From Sabethes cyaneus (lineage: Eukaryota > Arthropoda > Insecta > Diptera > Culicidae): a stretch of 64,000 bases of DNA. Below the pieces are notes generated by a model. That model was not told the origin of the DNA. It saw nothing but the letters and a program-made list of their open reading frames with translations, and searched no databases. The DNA lies in the NCBI RefSeq assembly GCF_943734655.1, contig NC_071355.1, forward strand, positions 235,752,027-235,816,026, read 5' to 3'. Each line of letters begins with the position of its first letter. Position 1 is the first letter of the stretch. Position numbers and translations under genes: made by a program. Positions 21,123 to 33,038 of this stretch are shown here, piece by piece.

Positions 21123-21234
21123 ACTGAAGTTTTTGGAGCGTCTTAGTAGAATACGAAACCTGGAAATTGAATAAAAAGAAAACTTATCCAATTTTCCGGC
21201 CTGGAGCTGATTAAGAAGAAGAAAGAAGGAGAAG
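20618..21234 (+). mobile_element. 5'-truncated RTE-like LINE insertion with 15-bp TSD
   Basis: 617 bp bounded by an exact 15-bp direct repeat. The LINE coding sequence starts immediately after the left duplication and ends with a 3' UTR and an A/G-rich AAGAAGAAAGAAGGAGA tail immediately before the right one. This is the expected product of target-primed reverse transcription with 5' truncation. Confidence 0.88.
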
Positions 21235-21249
21235 ATCTTTAGCCACAGG
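21235..21249. repeat. 15-bp target duplication, right copy
   Basis: Exact repeat of 20603-20617. Confidence 0.88.
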
Positions 21250-21875
21250 TGGCGCTGCAATATCTAACTTTTTTGTTTTATAATATAGAGCTATACCTAC
21301 TACCGCTGCGCGCATAACAGTCCCACTTATACACGAAACTCCATAGAAAATAGAACTATTATGTGAGTAGCGGCGGTATGGTTTCTTTAGAAAAGTTGTA
21401 GATAATCTTATTGTAAAAGTATTTGCCGAAATTACCATTTTTCTAAGTATCACAGATTAAGATATTAGGCATCGTTTATCACAGACCCCGAAAATTCAAT
21501 TTTAACTGTATACCTTCAAAACAATAAGATTCAGATAGCAACAGTGTTCTATAGACATTTGAATATCGTGAAAATACATAATTTTGCAGAAGACCACAAA
21601 CCTGCATGTTCTGCTCAGGAGAAATTAAAAAGCGTAGAAGTTATCCAAACGCTAGGTCAGTAAAGGCCCTTTTTGTATCAAAAATTGCTCTGTCCTGGTC
21701 AACTCGTCGCCAATTCGTTGAGTGTTAAGGTAGGTTGCCTAACTAGGGCAATGCTACCGAGTCTCGTACTGGAGCTGTTTTCTTAGTTTTAGTGCCAAGA
21801 CAACACATTTTTTAATGCAGCCGCTTACTCCGGATCAGACGCTGTCGTGATCCGCTCCTATCCTCGAGTGCAGGC
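21250..21875. other. Unassigned AT-rich DNA
   Basis: No gene, tandem array or paired inverted repeat identified. Confidence 0.35.
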
Positions 21876-21937
21876 ACTCACTGAGTAGACTAATCTCAAG
21901 TTTTTAGTCTTGACCTTGAAATGCGGTCATACATATA

Positions 21938-22272
21938 TATTAATATTTTTTGAAACGATGGTTCTACAATTGATGAAGGGACGGTAGGGAAAGAAATGAA
22001 AATTTTTGGTGAAGGTGGGGAAGAGCGGAAAGGAAGGGGGGGGGGGGGTATTGGTAGCTATGCTTGACAAGTAGTCATTTTGACTCCTACCTTTTGTCCA
22101 ATACTGGAAGGTGCATGAGTCGAACCAAGCTGTAATCTGAGATTACAACCGGATTCGAACCCACAACACCCGCCAGGGCATGTGGTTCGCTGGTACTTGT
22201 ACCTTTGAACCATAGAGGCGCCCTACCGTCCCTTCATCAATTGTAGAACCATCGTTTCAAAAAATATTAATA
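21938..22272. mobile_element. 335-bp MITE with ~50-bp TIRs and tRNA-like core
   Basis: The ends TATTAATATTTTTTGAAACG are inverted repeats that continue through GATGGTTCTACAATTGATGA and AGGGACGGTAGG. A poly-G run (22036-22049) and a tRNA-like segment lie inside. A 5' half copy is at 43572-43728. A 13-bp direct repeat ACTCACTGAGTAG at 21876-21888 and 22272-22284 lies just outside; the left one is about 50 bases away from the inverted repeat. Confidence 0.75.
22090..22225 (-). other. tRNA-like (SINE-like) segment inside MITE
   Basis: The minus strand has an A-box-like TGGTTCAAAGG and a B box GGGTTCGAATCC about 50 bases apart. It does not form a complete cloverleaf. It may be a captured SINE head or a chance Pol III promoter. 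Confidence 0.45.
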
Positions 22273-22341
22273 CTCACTGAGTAGTTGTTCGGTGTAATCA
22301 ACAAATCAGTCAGCACCTCACCATCGACGCAACTTACTTAC

Positions 22342-22740
22342 TTAGGTGGCTTGCCGTCCTAAGACAAAGCCGGTTGAACAAAGTTTCTCCATGTAACTCG
22401 GTTGAGGGCTACCGCTCTCCAATTCCTCGGACACCGAGTACTCTCCGCCAGATCTCGCTCCACCTGGTCTAACCATCTTGCTCGCTGCGCTCCTGGTCGT
22501 CTTGTACAGGATGCACTTTGTACGGGGACTTAGTCTGCTCGACCGCAATTGCTTGTGGAGCCCATAGTAAGCACGACTTCCGCTGATAATACGCCTCCGA
22601 ATCTCACGGCTGGTATCATTGTCCGCCATTACCAGTGAGCCAAGGTAGACAAATTCATCGACTACCTCAAACTCATCGCCGTCGATCAATATACTACTGC
22701 CCAAGTGGTGTCGTTCGGCCTCGGTTCCGCTGGCCAGCAT
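22342..22740 (-). pseudogene. RTE-like ORF2 post-RT region
   Basis: Reads GSSILIDGDEFEVVDEFVYL, GSLVMADNDTSREIRRRI and YYGLHKQLRSSRLS, the segment after the RT active site. It then jumps by a deletion to the QRA.W..QVERDLAESTRCPR-like end. The deleted tail corresponds to the part preserved at 20618-21122. Confidence 0.75.
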
Positions 22741-22810
22741 GTACTTTGTTTTAGACGTATTTACCTTTAACCCAATCTTTTCTGCTTCGCGCTTTAGTCT
22801 GGTGTACTGT

Positions 22811-23539
22811 TCAGCCGATGTTCACAGATGTTCTGCCGATAATATCCATGTCATCGGCAAAGCAGACGAATTGACTAGATTTGTTGAATATCGTGCACCG
22901 CGTGTTGATATCCGCCCGGTTCATAACACCTTGTAGCGCTATGTTGAACAGCAGGCATGAAAGACCGTCACCTGGACGAAGCCCTCTGTGTGATTCGAAT
23001 GAACTTGACAATCCACCCGAAATCCGAACACAGCACTGTGTACCATCCATCATAGATTTAATCAGTTTGATGAGTTTCCTGGGGAAGCCGTTCTCGTCCA
23101 TGATTTTCCATAACTCTTTTCGGTCGATGGTATCATATGCGGCTTTAAAGTCCACGAATAAATGATGCGTGGGAACTCTGTATTCACGGCCCTTTTGGAG
23201 GATTTGCCGCAGTGTAAATATTTGATCCGCTGTAGACCGACCTTCGACGAAGCCGGCTTGATAAGTTTCCACAAATCTATTCGCAATTGGTGATAGAAGG
23301 CGGAAAATGATTTGGGACAGCACTTTATAGGCGGTATTGAGAACGGTGATCGCTCGATAGTTCTCACAGTCCAACTTGTCGCCCTTTTTATAGATCGGGC
23401 AGATAACCCCATCTTTCCACTCCTCCGGTAGCTGTTCCGTATCCCAAATTCTAACAATTAGTTGGTGCAGACAAACGGCCAGCTTTTCTGGTCCCATTTT
23501 AATAAGCTCCGCTCCGATGCCATCTTTCCATCTTTCCAC
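22811..23539 (-). pseudogene. RTE-like reverse transcriptase core
   Basis: About 240 open codons: EEWKDGVICPIYKKGDKLD, ENYRAITVLNTAYKVLSQI, TYQAGFVEGRSTADQIFTL, motif A HHLFVDFKAAYDTIDRKEL, the RGLRPGDGLSCLLFNIAL block (motif B) and motif C FVCFADDMDIIGR. The catalytic Asp residues are present. The domain copies element RNA into DNA at the nicked target. It is separated from its endonuclease by frameshifts. Confidence 0.85.
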
Positions 23540-23845
23540 CTATCGGTCACCTCACGATCGTCCGTCAGAATACTGCCAGTCTTATCCCGACACATTTCGG
23601 CTCGCGGCACAAAGCCTTTGCGGGATCCGTTCAGTTTCTGGTAGAACTTCCGCGTTTCCTGAGAACGATGCAGCTGCTCCAACTATGCATATTCCTGCTC
23701 TTCCAGCAACCGCCTTTTCTCCCGAAAGATTTGTTTTCGCTGCCTCTTCTTCTGTTTGTGTCTTTCCACGTTCTGTTGTATGGCACTGCGCATCTTGGTA
23801 GCCCGCGCAGCGTTCTCCTCATCAACCACCCTCCTACATTCACCG

Positions 23846-24811
23846 TCAAACCAATCGTCCGATGGAGCTCTCCGCTACACTGCTGATGGCTGTTTTGATA
23901 GTGTTCCAATAGTCCTCGAGAGGGGCTTCGTCCAGCTCGTCCTCTTCCGGCAGTGAATGCGCGTAATTTGCGGCGACGTGTGGCTGCTTCAGCCGCGCGA
24001 GATCTAACCGAGGCTGGCGTTGGTACCGAATGTTGTTCACAATGGAGAGTCTTGGGCGCATCTTAACCATCACTAGGTAGTGGTCCGAGTCAACATTAAC
24101 GCTTCGATAGGATTTGACGTCGATAATGTCCGAGAAGTGCCGACTGTCGATCAAAACGTGGTCGATCACTTCCAGGTGTACTTGTGATGGATTCTGTGCT
24201 GGAAAAAGGTACTACGTAAGTCTTAGGCCCATTTCATTGGTCCGTTGGTGTGCACTGAACCTTCCAATCACCGGTTTGTATTCCTCCTCCTGGCCGACTT
24301 GAGCATTGAAATCCCCGATGACGATCTTGATATCATGTTTTGGGCAGCGGTCGTATTCACTCTCCAACTGCGCGTAGAACTCATCCTTGTCGTCATCGGT
24401 ACTTCTGAGAAGAATCGGCCCTTGATTCTCAACCTGCATATTCGAGGATTGATTGGCCACCACCCAATCACCCGTTTCCGCATCTCGCCCATCACTATGA
24501 AAGCCCAGCTATGTACCCAGCTCGTGTGTGTTGCCGCAGCTCTGGTAGATGGTATGTCCATCTCTAAACGTACGTACCGTTGAGCTCTTCTAGCACACCT
24601 CCTGCAGCGCTACGACGTCGAACTTGCGGCTCTTCAATACGTCAGAGAGCACTCGAGTGCTCCCTTGGAAGTTGAGAGATCGGCAGTTCCACGTCCCGAG
24701 TTTCCAATCCATAGTCCTTTTTCGTCGCTTGGGTCTATTCCGATTGTTCCAGTAAGAATTTATTTGTTCTTCGTTCCGTGCTTTAGTATTTTTCGTGGTG
24801 ACGGCTTGCAA
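23846..24811 (-). pseudogene. RTE-like AP endonuclease, frameshifted
   Basis: Pieces in three frames: WKLGTWNCRSLNFQG and VVALQEVC (N and E of the fold; 24590-24811), then VIGDFNAQVGQEEE (GDFN motif; 24212-24463), then QP.LDLARLKQ preceded by DSDHYLVMVKMR (SDH motif; 23846-24169). At least two frame changes separate them. The family nicks target DNA. Confidence 0.8.
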
Positions 24812-25110
24812 AGCCTGCTACACCAACCCCTGTTTCGCCGGAGGGCCAACGAAGCTCAAAAGAGCCCTCCTTTCCTGTCAGCATACGACCTTGACTTCCA
24901 CCGGGGTTGGTTACCCGATCTTCACCAAAGTTGCTCATATCCCGGCTGGTACCACGAGGAAGTAGGAATAGGAGTTGCTGAATAAGAGGCTATGAACCAC
25001 TGTAGGGTCTATTTTATGCCTACACGTGCACAAGGCACCGACGGTACGCATTATTCAGCCGTTTACCAGCCATCGACGCAAGCTCGAAGTAATTAAATGC
25101 AAGCATTGGT

Positions 25111-25917
25111 AGGGTGACCATGTCTGTCCAAATGGATTAGAGTGACCACGTTCTGGATGATGGTCAGCACCAAATGTTCTGGAGGAAGCCTATAAATAGG
25201 AAACAACTTAAACAACTAGGTTTTTTACGAAGTCTGGTCTTCATGACTGCTTAAGACTTCTTATCGGCTGTAGTTTCGCCGACACTTGAACAGACTCAGC
25301 GGCTTCCTGGTCTTCACCAGGTCAGGTCTCTTGGGTTGTGCCGTTAGCTGACCGCCGCATTTGGGTCTCTTTGTGTGACTTCACCACTTTTGCTCTTGCT
25401 CCGATGCCATCCTGATAAACTACTTTGATTATGATGATTTTGTCGAAGTAAATATTACACTCTTAGCTATTTTCAGTCAAAATTTCATCCATTTTTACCC
25501 ACTCGTTAAAAAGTTACAAACCAATTAATGTGCCTCGTTCCCTTCGAGTAGAGTACACGTTGGCCGAGGTCAATATATCTGTTTGGAATTTGAATACTAT
25601 AAAAAATATTGACATTTTGAATTATATAAAATGAACATCCCTATTTAACGATATGCATTTTAATCCAATTATTAATTATTTGTACACCGTACACTTACAC
25701 ATTCAAACGTTATCAAATCGATTATATAACACATTTTCTGGTTCTCCATTGCGGTGATACCGCGAGTTAAATTTCGTTGGTCTGTGGAAGGACCATATTC
25801 GTTTTATTTTCTCGTCGAAATTTACAATATCGTTACCTTTGAATTAAATTATAGTACAGCTGTAAAAATATCATGATTTTTTAAATTCTTTTAATTTTAA
25901 TATTCTTTTTAACATAG
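25111..25917. other. Unassigned AT-rich DNA
   Basis: No gene or repeat identified. Confidence 0.35.
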
Positions 25918-26055
25918 GACCAGCAATTGAAAAGGGCTCAAGTCCAAAATGTAAACAAACCGAGTGAGAGTTATTTCTTGCTGAACTAGCATAGAAAAAT
26001 AAACCTCACTCGGTTTGTTTGCATTTTGAACTTGGGCCCTTTTCAATTGTTGGTC
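25918..26055. mobile_element. 138-bp foldback MITE
   Basis: Two arms of about 52 bases are close inverted complements (start GACC(A)(G/A)CAATTGAAAAGGGC; inner ACAAACCGAGTGAG), with a loop of about 30 bases. Flanks are ATAG and TACA; a TA duplication is possible but not clear. Confidence 0.8.
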
Positions 26056-29000
26056 TACATATATTCTCACATAGTAAAAGAATTAAAAACAGTTTCGTTA
26101 CCTAAGTATGCTATGAACTTCAAGAACCATAATTTGTCCAATAAACCGGAGTTATTCTCCAATTAGGTATTTTGTTGCAGACTTATTTTGATGTCATTAC
26201 ATCCAATATGAATGATTCATATATTTGTCACATCAGAACAACTATCTATACCTACCTCGGTTCATTGTCAGTGTAACATTTTAGTATATCATGAGAAAGA
26301 TTGCGAGGAGACAAAGTACACATGCTGCCATTACCATGGTAGCTTCGATTCATTTATCAATCAGCGCACAGCATAGATTGCTGGGTTCAATACTAACCTC
26401 TTTGCCGTCAATGCTGTCAGTGCTACAAGTTCGAGTGTTTCCTAGGTACCTAAGCTATTCTCAGTTTGCTGATCCACCGAATTGATAAGCGTCACTCACC
26501 TTACTCGCCCGGAACTGCTGCAATTGAATCCGACTCCGGATTGTGGAGTGCTCGAAATTGAATATCGATTGTTTGGCAGACGGGAGTACCCCACAGCAAA
26601 AGGTTAATTATTTCCTATCGCTTTGATCTAGCACCCTGCTTGTCACATGTGTCACGATGAAAATGAATGGGTTCAGAGGTTCGGGCTAGCAGCCTCAGCT
26701 TCAGCTAAAAGAAGTTCCAACTTAATCGTGTTTTTTTTAACAAGTCAGTTTTTATTGGTTCATTTGTTAGTTATATATAGATTTTTTTTAAATATCATAG
26801 TTGATTGGTTGCATTTGATTTCTTGTTTTTTTTCTTCTCGTGAATGTGTTTTAGTTTTTCTTTTTGAAATTATCTCTCAACTTGATGAAATGTTTTGTTT
26901 CGTTTTTTTTATTCTTGTTCGCTTAATTTTGATCATTTTGAATATACGGGATTACTGTGTAGGGGGTGTGTGTAATTTGAATTTGCTGAGAACGCTTTCG
27001 AAGTTTTACTTTTTGCTCCATGTGCTGTTTTATAAAAGTATTCACAAAGGTAATAGTTTGGTTTTGAAAAAAGTAATCATTGAAACATTCTAACATCCAT
27101 GTTCAACTCGAATAGAAAACGCTACCATTTATTTAATAGACAGTATAAAGATTCTTAAGTTTTTTGCTCACTAATAATTAGGTGTTATCGGTGTTGCAGT
27201 TTAGTGTAAATCAGTAGTTTTTTTCTTCGTGTGTGTGAGAGTATGTGATTCTTTTTTTTTTGTAAACAATTGGTCCTCGAAATAAGAGACATTTCCGTTC
27301 GTTTTAAGAAAAATAGTTTGACTATCTGTTTTGACTATACTCAATACCTCCGTATAAAACTAAACCAAGTTTGGTGTTCCTTATCGAGTTTTTCAATGTT
27401 CGTCGATAAACGCTATAATTCCATCGCAATAAAATTTTAGAACAATACCTAATAAGAAAATAATTTTTATGCTACCACATCTTTCATAATTGTTAAAATA
27501 TCGCTCTTAACACGATGGTTTGTTTTCATATGAGTTTTTTTTCTTTCTCTGTTTTCAATATATTCTGAACGATTCATTTATATATAGGTTTTTTAATATA
27601 TACTTTCATCTAGTTGTTTGTCATATGTTTCTAACGATCGAAAACCCTAAGGAGAGAATAATTTATCTTTGTTTTTTTACTGTTAAATATCTCGCTTAAA
27701 TTGACAATTAGGACATCTATATCACAGTTATCACTAAAAGTAAATTGTTTTTTTTTCTTCTTCTTGTTTCATCTATATAGTTATAGTTAATTGGCTCTGA
27801 ATGACCGACGCCAATTCTCGGTTCTCGCTGAACTAACACAACGAACGCAAACTTAGACCGGAGATCGTACTGCGCAAATAAAGGTACTGCCACTATTTAA
27901 CAAGCGTCCTGCTATGTAACTATGTACCGACACTACTACTGCTACTAGTTAGTTAGTTCATTGCTCGGCGTCCTTTTGGTGATGTTGATACAGGCTGCTA
28001 AATGCTGCTAATGCTATCGTTAAACTACTTTTACGCTCTATTTGTGAATGTTTTTTATTATTTTGATCTTCCTTAAAGGTGATGAGTGCTTTTTACGAGT
28101 TGTTGTGCTCGGTACTGAGTGATGCTTTTATTTATGTGTGTTTTTTTCTTTTATGATAGTTTGTTTGTTTGCCTTAAATTGAATTTGATTTGAATTTTTA
28201 ATCAACTTATATTTAAATATATATTTGATAATCGCTCTGCATTATAGTACACATGTAAAAATCTATATTTTTCCTCTATTATACTGTCGTACCGCTACCT
28301 TATCATCTCATTTGCAGTTTGTATTGTAGCGGGTTGAGTTGTTCTTTCTTTCTTCTGTTTCCTCTGATAATGTAAATAATATTATTGCTTTTGTACATAA
28401 TATTATTATCTTTTAAGTGATGTTTTGTCGAGTGCAGAGCCCGATTTGAATATGTTTCGCTTCATTTTACGCAACTTGTTTCGAAGTTATTTAAAAATCA
28501 AAACTGATACCTAAAAAGTTTGCCAAAAGAAAAAAGAATTGACCACTTTTTTTTTGTTGGCAGCAGTACTTTTTTTTCTAGATTTAAAATTCAAAAGCGC
28601 ATCAGACTGCAACCGACATTCATTCAGTCTAAAATTTATTCCTCAGTTTAAAACAAAAAAAAACGAACACGAATTCTACAGCAAGCAACGAACAAATGTT
28701 TCACCCCACCTCGATTTCCCATTTCGTTCGCACGCCTCGCTCGATTGCATGTCAGTTGATTCTCAGAAGTGGTTGTAACTAGGCACCTACCACTAGGAAC
28801 AAGCCATGCCGGATGATTCAATTAGACGATAACATCTATCTTTGGTTAAGTTGTCAGCACCTTCCAGTCAGTTCCAGCACCAACCAGGCGACCGACCAGG
28901 GTTTCCTTTACGTACGTACGTACGGGTGGTACGAACGAACACGAGATCCGTGCAGGAGCTAGAGCAGCCAATATGTACTTTTTGCGGTCGACCGCTTTTA

Positions 29001-30305
29001 ATTGATGGTAGTACGATTAGTTTTTGGCCAGCAAATTCCACCTACAACATCGTGTGGGTCACACCGCCGAGCGGTCGGCCGCGCCGTTGTAAGTGGTTTT
29101 ATCGTATGTCTGGCACTCTGGATTTTTTTTTGTGTGCCTCGAATAGAATATGCAAAGCTGACCTGTGAAGTCGATGGATTGAACCGCTGTGCAAGGGCTT
29201 GTCGGTCCCGTCCATGGACGACTGAATGGAGGGCCCAACTTTCACTGTTTCATCGACGCCCGGTTGATGCAGTTTCAATGTTCTTCGAACGAACGAAGCT
29301 GGGGGGTGGTTCTAACGACTAAAGTTAAAATCAATAGAGTTATTCGTACACACTATCTCCTCCTGGTTCTAGTATAGTAGTTGTTCGTTGGGTTTGGGTT
29401 TTTTGTTTACACTAATTTAAGCAGAGCGCAGTTAGTTGGAGTATTATGGAAGTAGAAACAGGTGCTTTTATGGTTGTTTGCTGAGTTCTCCAATTCAAGC
29501 CTGGTGTCACAAAGTGTTTGATGCCGACCCATTTCGAGCTCAATTAGCTTTAATCCGGTTCGATACGGTGCCCCCGATGAACGTATAAAGCCGTCAGGAT
29601 CAGCCGCTCGATAATTGTGATTTGGGTTGCTCTGCACATGTTCGGTTCGTTCGCCTTGTAGAAGTGAAGCATATAGGAAACAACATAAAAGTGATACAAA
29701 AAAAAACTTATCTGCAGCTGCTGGGGTTTTGGTGGTTTCAAAGCCAATCATCTATGGCTGCTGCCTCCGTCGAGGGATATTAATAGTTATCTCGTGATTT
29801 TTTTTTGTCGTCCGCACCACACTTGCCGCAGATCGAATAAACTAAGGCGTCGCCATACAGGAGAATTCTGCTGGTCAACGGGAGGCGATGCTAACGGGGC
29901 TCGGTTTTACTCGGGAGGTTCTATGCTGCGATGCACTTCTATATTCATAGGTAGTTTGGCCTCGAAACACAACAGAGCAGACCCATGTTTTTGTAGAGCG
30001 AACCCCGTCGACGCTTGGCTGGCCACGGTCCGTTAATTTCGGTCGTCAGCGCGATGGTGCGTTCTGTGTGGGACGAAAATGGGAAAAGTGCATTATAGGT
30101 AACTTAGCAAATCGTTCTTTGTGGTATTTGTAATTGAAAATTTACTATTGTGAGTAGGTACGTAGTATTAGGAAATATGAAATATATTATTAAGCAGAAT
30201 GAAATAGAAACAGGAAAATATCAGTATTTTAGCTGGAACAGCATGATTTTCAGTTTAAAAAATTTGAACAAAACCCGTGCAGTTGTTATCGACACACACT
30301 GGCAA
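26056..30305. other. T-rich unassigned DNA; possible UTR on minus strand
   Basis: 26720-28560 is strikingly T-rich on the plus strand with many T7-T9 runs. From about 28660 composition becomes balanced, with TACG tetramers at 28912-28926. No exon could be supported. The long open frame at 26647-27093 is T-run translation (L/F/V/I-rich) and is not taken as a gene. The strand bias could mark a long 3' UTR or intron of a minus-strand transcript; this is speculation. Confidence 0.3.
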
Positions 30306-30831
30306 CCCGAGCAGGAGCGAAGAGCAAAATAATATCAAAACTATATCAAACTAAGGTATAATAATAAATAGTGCTATTGAATAGATATGGAGATACATTA
30401 ATAACACACTTTGTTATTAAGTAGATATTTAAAACATTGTTTGTAAGATGAGTTTAATAACTGATTTTGTTATCATATCTTACTGTGATCTTGAAATGAC
30501 ATTCGAAATTTTGCATAAATTTCTTTTTATTGATTCAAGGGATTTTAAATTATAAATATTTTATAAAATATTTTTTTAATATGTCATATGCTACTACATT
30601 TGTTATTCAATACCCTAATAATACTAAAATATGTTATTCCAAACTCTGAATACAGTCATGTTATTGCTTTGTTATTCAAATAACACAAGTAGCCTTAAAG
30701 GAACAAAATTTTGGTATTATTTTTTGTTATTTTACCAACTATGTCAGCCAAGACAAGATCAAATTTTGATATGAGTTATTCGATTTTCATAACACATTTT
30801 AAAATTAATTTGCTCTTCGCTCCTGCTTGGG
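30306..30831. mobile_element. 526-bp MITE, AT-rich interior
   Basis: The terminal repeats CCCGAGCAGGAGCGAAGAGC and CCCAAGCAGGAGCGAAGAGC (right end reverse-complemented) match over about 22 of 23 bases. The interior is very AT-rich with repeated TTGTTATT/AATAACA blocks that could pair. No coding capacity. No clear target duplication. Confidence 0.8.
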
Positions 30832-32867
30832 AAGTTCAAAAGGCAAACAAAAGGGTTAGTTTGCAAAGTTTCAAGGCGCGTTCAAAGCCACATTTGGAGG
30901 AGAAAAAAAGAACCGCTCAACGAATTACGATGGCGTTTTCGGACAAATTCCTGGACAAGATTTTTGCACCTCGTTCGATTGGCAGCGTGCCCCGGGAGGC
31001 TGCAAAATAAAAACTTTCCCGAAACAGTGCTGCCCCGTTTGGCAAGCAATCTGCAGCTGTGGACAGAAACTTCTGGAATCATAAACCGCAGGCAGAAAAT
31101 TTATCAAAAGAAGTGCTCTCAGAAGAGGGTGCTTTCTTTCTGGAGTATGTTGGCATGCGGTTAATTTTCTTTTTTGGTTCGGTTTGGCAAGCTATCACTA
31201 GTCAAATTTGTTTGGTCAAGCAGTGCATAGTGGGGATTTTAAAACAAAACGACGCTTATCTTTATAGCTCTAAACCGGGTCCGAAACTGAACGGGAAAAA
31301 TAATAATTTCCTGGTGAATGAACAAAAAGTTTTGTCTAGTAGACACCACCGGTCAGATTCGATCTTTTGATATCACAAAAACATATTTTTGTTAGAATCC
31401 CGATGGTGCGGCTGCTGCTACGTAATTAAAGTCTGCAAAAAACCACCATGCCAACTGCCAGATCCACTTGTTGGTTGTATAGACCTTGTATAGAGATCTT
31501 GTGAAGAGTAACTTTGAGATTTCACACAGTTCTTTTTCCTAGAAGTACTCCGTAATTTGTGTAGCGATATGGGAGGGCGAATTAGTTCCAAGGTTGTATG
31601 GATGATCAGCCGTGCGAGAGATATTCCACCAGGGCTTACAAAACGCCAGATTAAAGCCACCTTTCTCCCTGCGGTGATTTTCCTGAGAGAGGGTAAACCG
31701 AGAAACTTCTTAGTCCTGCTCACTCTTGCGCAAGTGTGAGAAACATAGTATCCAACGCTTACTGCACTGACGCAAGCATACGACAAACATTCGCATCCTA
31801 CATACTCGTGGGCCTTGTAGCATCTTTCTGCACAGCACGCTCATGAAGCTAACAACTCGTAACCGACAACCGTGGCTGATAGCTAAATGCACACTCACGT
31901 GCGTGCGAAAATAAGAAAGGGAGTCCGACAGAGACGCTCATGAAAGTGAGTTCGTTAGCTTAATGTGTGCTTCCGTCGAAAGTCGCACGTTGGAGCTACT
32001 AGTCATCCTCGTCGATGCCGTATGATTAGCTTAATGTGAGGTTAATAGAGGCTTTTACGTGTTTTTAAATAACCAATTTGCGCAATGCGCTCAATTCTAT
32101 TTTTAGAACGAGAAATAGTTTTGCAATGCTTTTCCAGTCGCTTAACCAACAGTCTCGTCAACCTTTTTGCAGCAAAAAAAAATCTATTTTTTAATTAAAA
32201 AAATGGAACGCGTCATATTTATTTTGCTTTGGCGTCATAAGCTATATTATAATTCCCGAAAAAATTACCTGAATGCCTATTTCGGTTGGTGACTTTCTTT
32301 CAAAAGACTTTTAAAAGCACGTTGTAGAAGATACATATTAGAGTAACGTAAGCCAGAAAACATAATCTAAAGCTTAATGCTAATTTGACTTACTCTTGGG
32401 GTTTCGGAATTAACTTACAACTAAATTTAATTTACACTAATGTAAAATTGGCTTAAGTTAATCAAATGTTGTTCTTAAATCACGCTAAATTCCAATACAC
32501 ATATAAAAGCTTATTGCTATCGCTGATAGGCGAGATAGTTGATACAGTGAGAGATGTAGAAGAGAACCACTATCATAGATAAGCAATTATTATCATCTAA
32601 AAATAACATTAGATCTTTTTGCACATGAAGAGTCAGTACAATCTGATTGTGAAATTGTTAAATCTCCCGTAAATGTCATATTTTTACGGTCAGAAAATTT
32701 CCAACGTCCATTACTGGCCCTTCGGCCAGCCGTAGGGATGGACGAACAGCTCACGAGCCGTTCAAATGAACCGGTTCGCAAGAATGAGCGTCCAAAAGTA
32801 CGGCTCCTGAAAAACGGTCGCGAACAAGTAACCTTTCGATACCGGCAGTCAATTCCGTATCTCCTTC
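30832..32867. other. Unassigned DNA
   Basis: Short open frames only; no motif, RNA gene or paired repeat was supported. 31560-31990 is less AT-rich but shows no exon signals. Confidence 0.35.
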
Positions 32868-33036
32868 AGCACACTTTGAAAAGATGTTTGGTGTCTGATG
32901 CGAAGAATGATTAATTGGGCGAACCGGAAAATTTCGATATAAATCAAAAATATATTGGGTTGTGCCGGTGGGGCTCGCACCCACGCTCTTTCGGTTGGTA
33001 CCCGAATGTTTTACGCACTAAACTACTGTCGCCCCT
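32868..33036 (-). mobile_element. tRNA-derived SINE, minus copy
   Basis: The minus strand begins GGGGCGACAGTAGTTTAGTG (A-box-like TAGTTTAGTGCG), has the B-box-like GGGTGCGAGCCCC and continues into ACAACCCA.TATATTTTT, TTATATCGAAATTTTCCGGT and CCCAATTAATCAT. A second copy in the opposite orientation is at 34089-34240. Confidence 0.72.
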
Positions 33037-33038
33037 AA

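Larger units (their letters stand above)
22323..25110 (-). mobile_element. Long decayed RTE-like LINE
   Basis: In minus-strand order: 5' region (24812-25110), AP endonuclease (23846-24811), linker, reverse transcriptase (22811-23539), C-terminal region (22342-22740), and a short AAGTAAGTAAGT-like tail near 22330. Frameshifts and stops divide the frame, so it is non-autonomous now. Domain order and motifs are RTE/BovB (CFDP2)-like. It is the longest RTE-like copy here and the best local reference for the fragments at 1.4, 6.2, 12.4, 16.6, 20.6, 42.1 and 57.6-59.5 kb. Confidence 0.82.

Noticed and set aside
26647..27093. 148-codon hydrophobic frame that looks like a membrane protein
   Set aside because: It arises from T-rich sequence (F, L, V, I codons); no splice or start context and no family resemblance.
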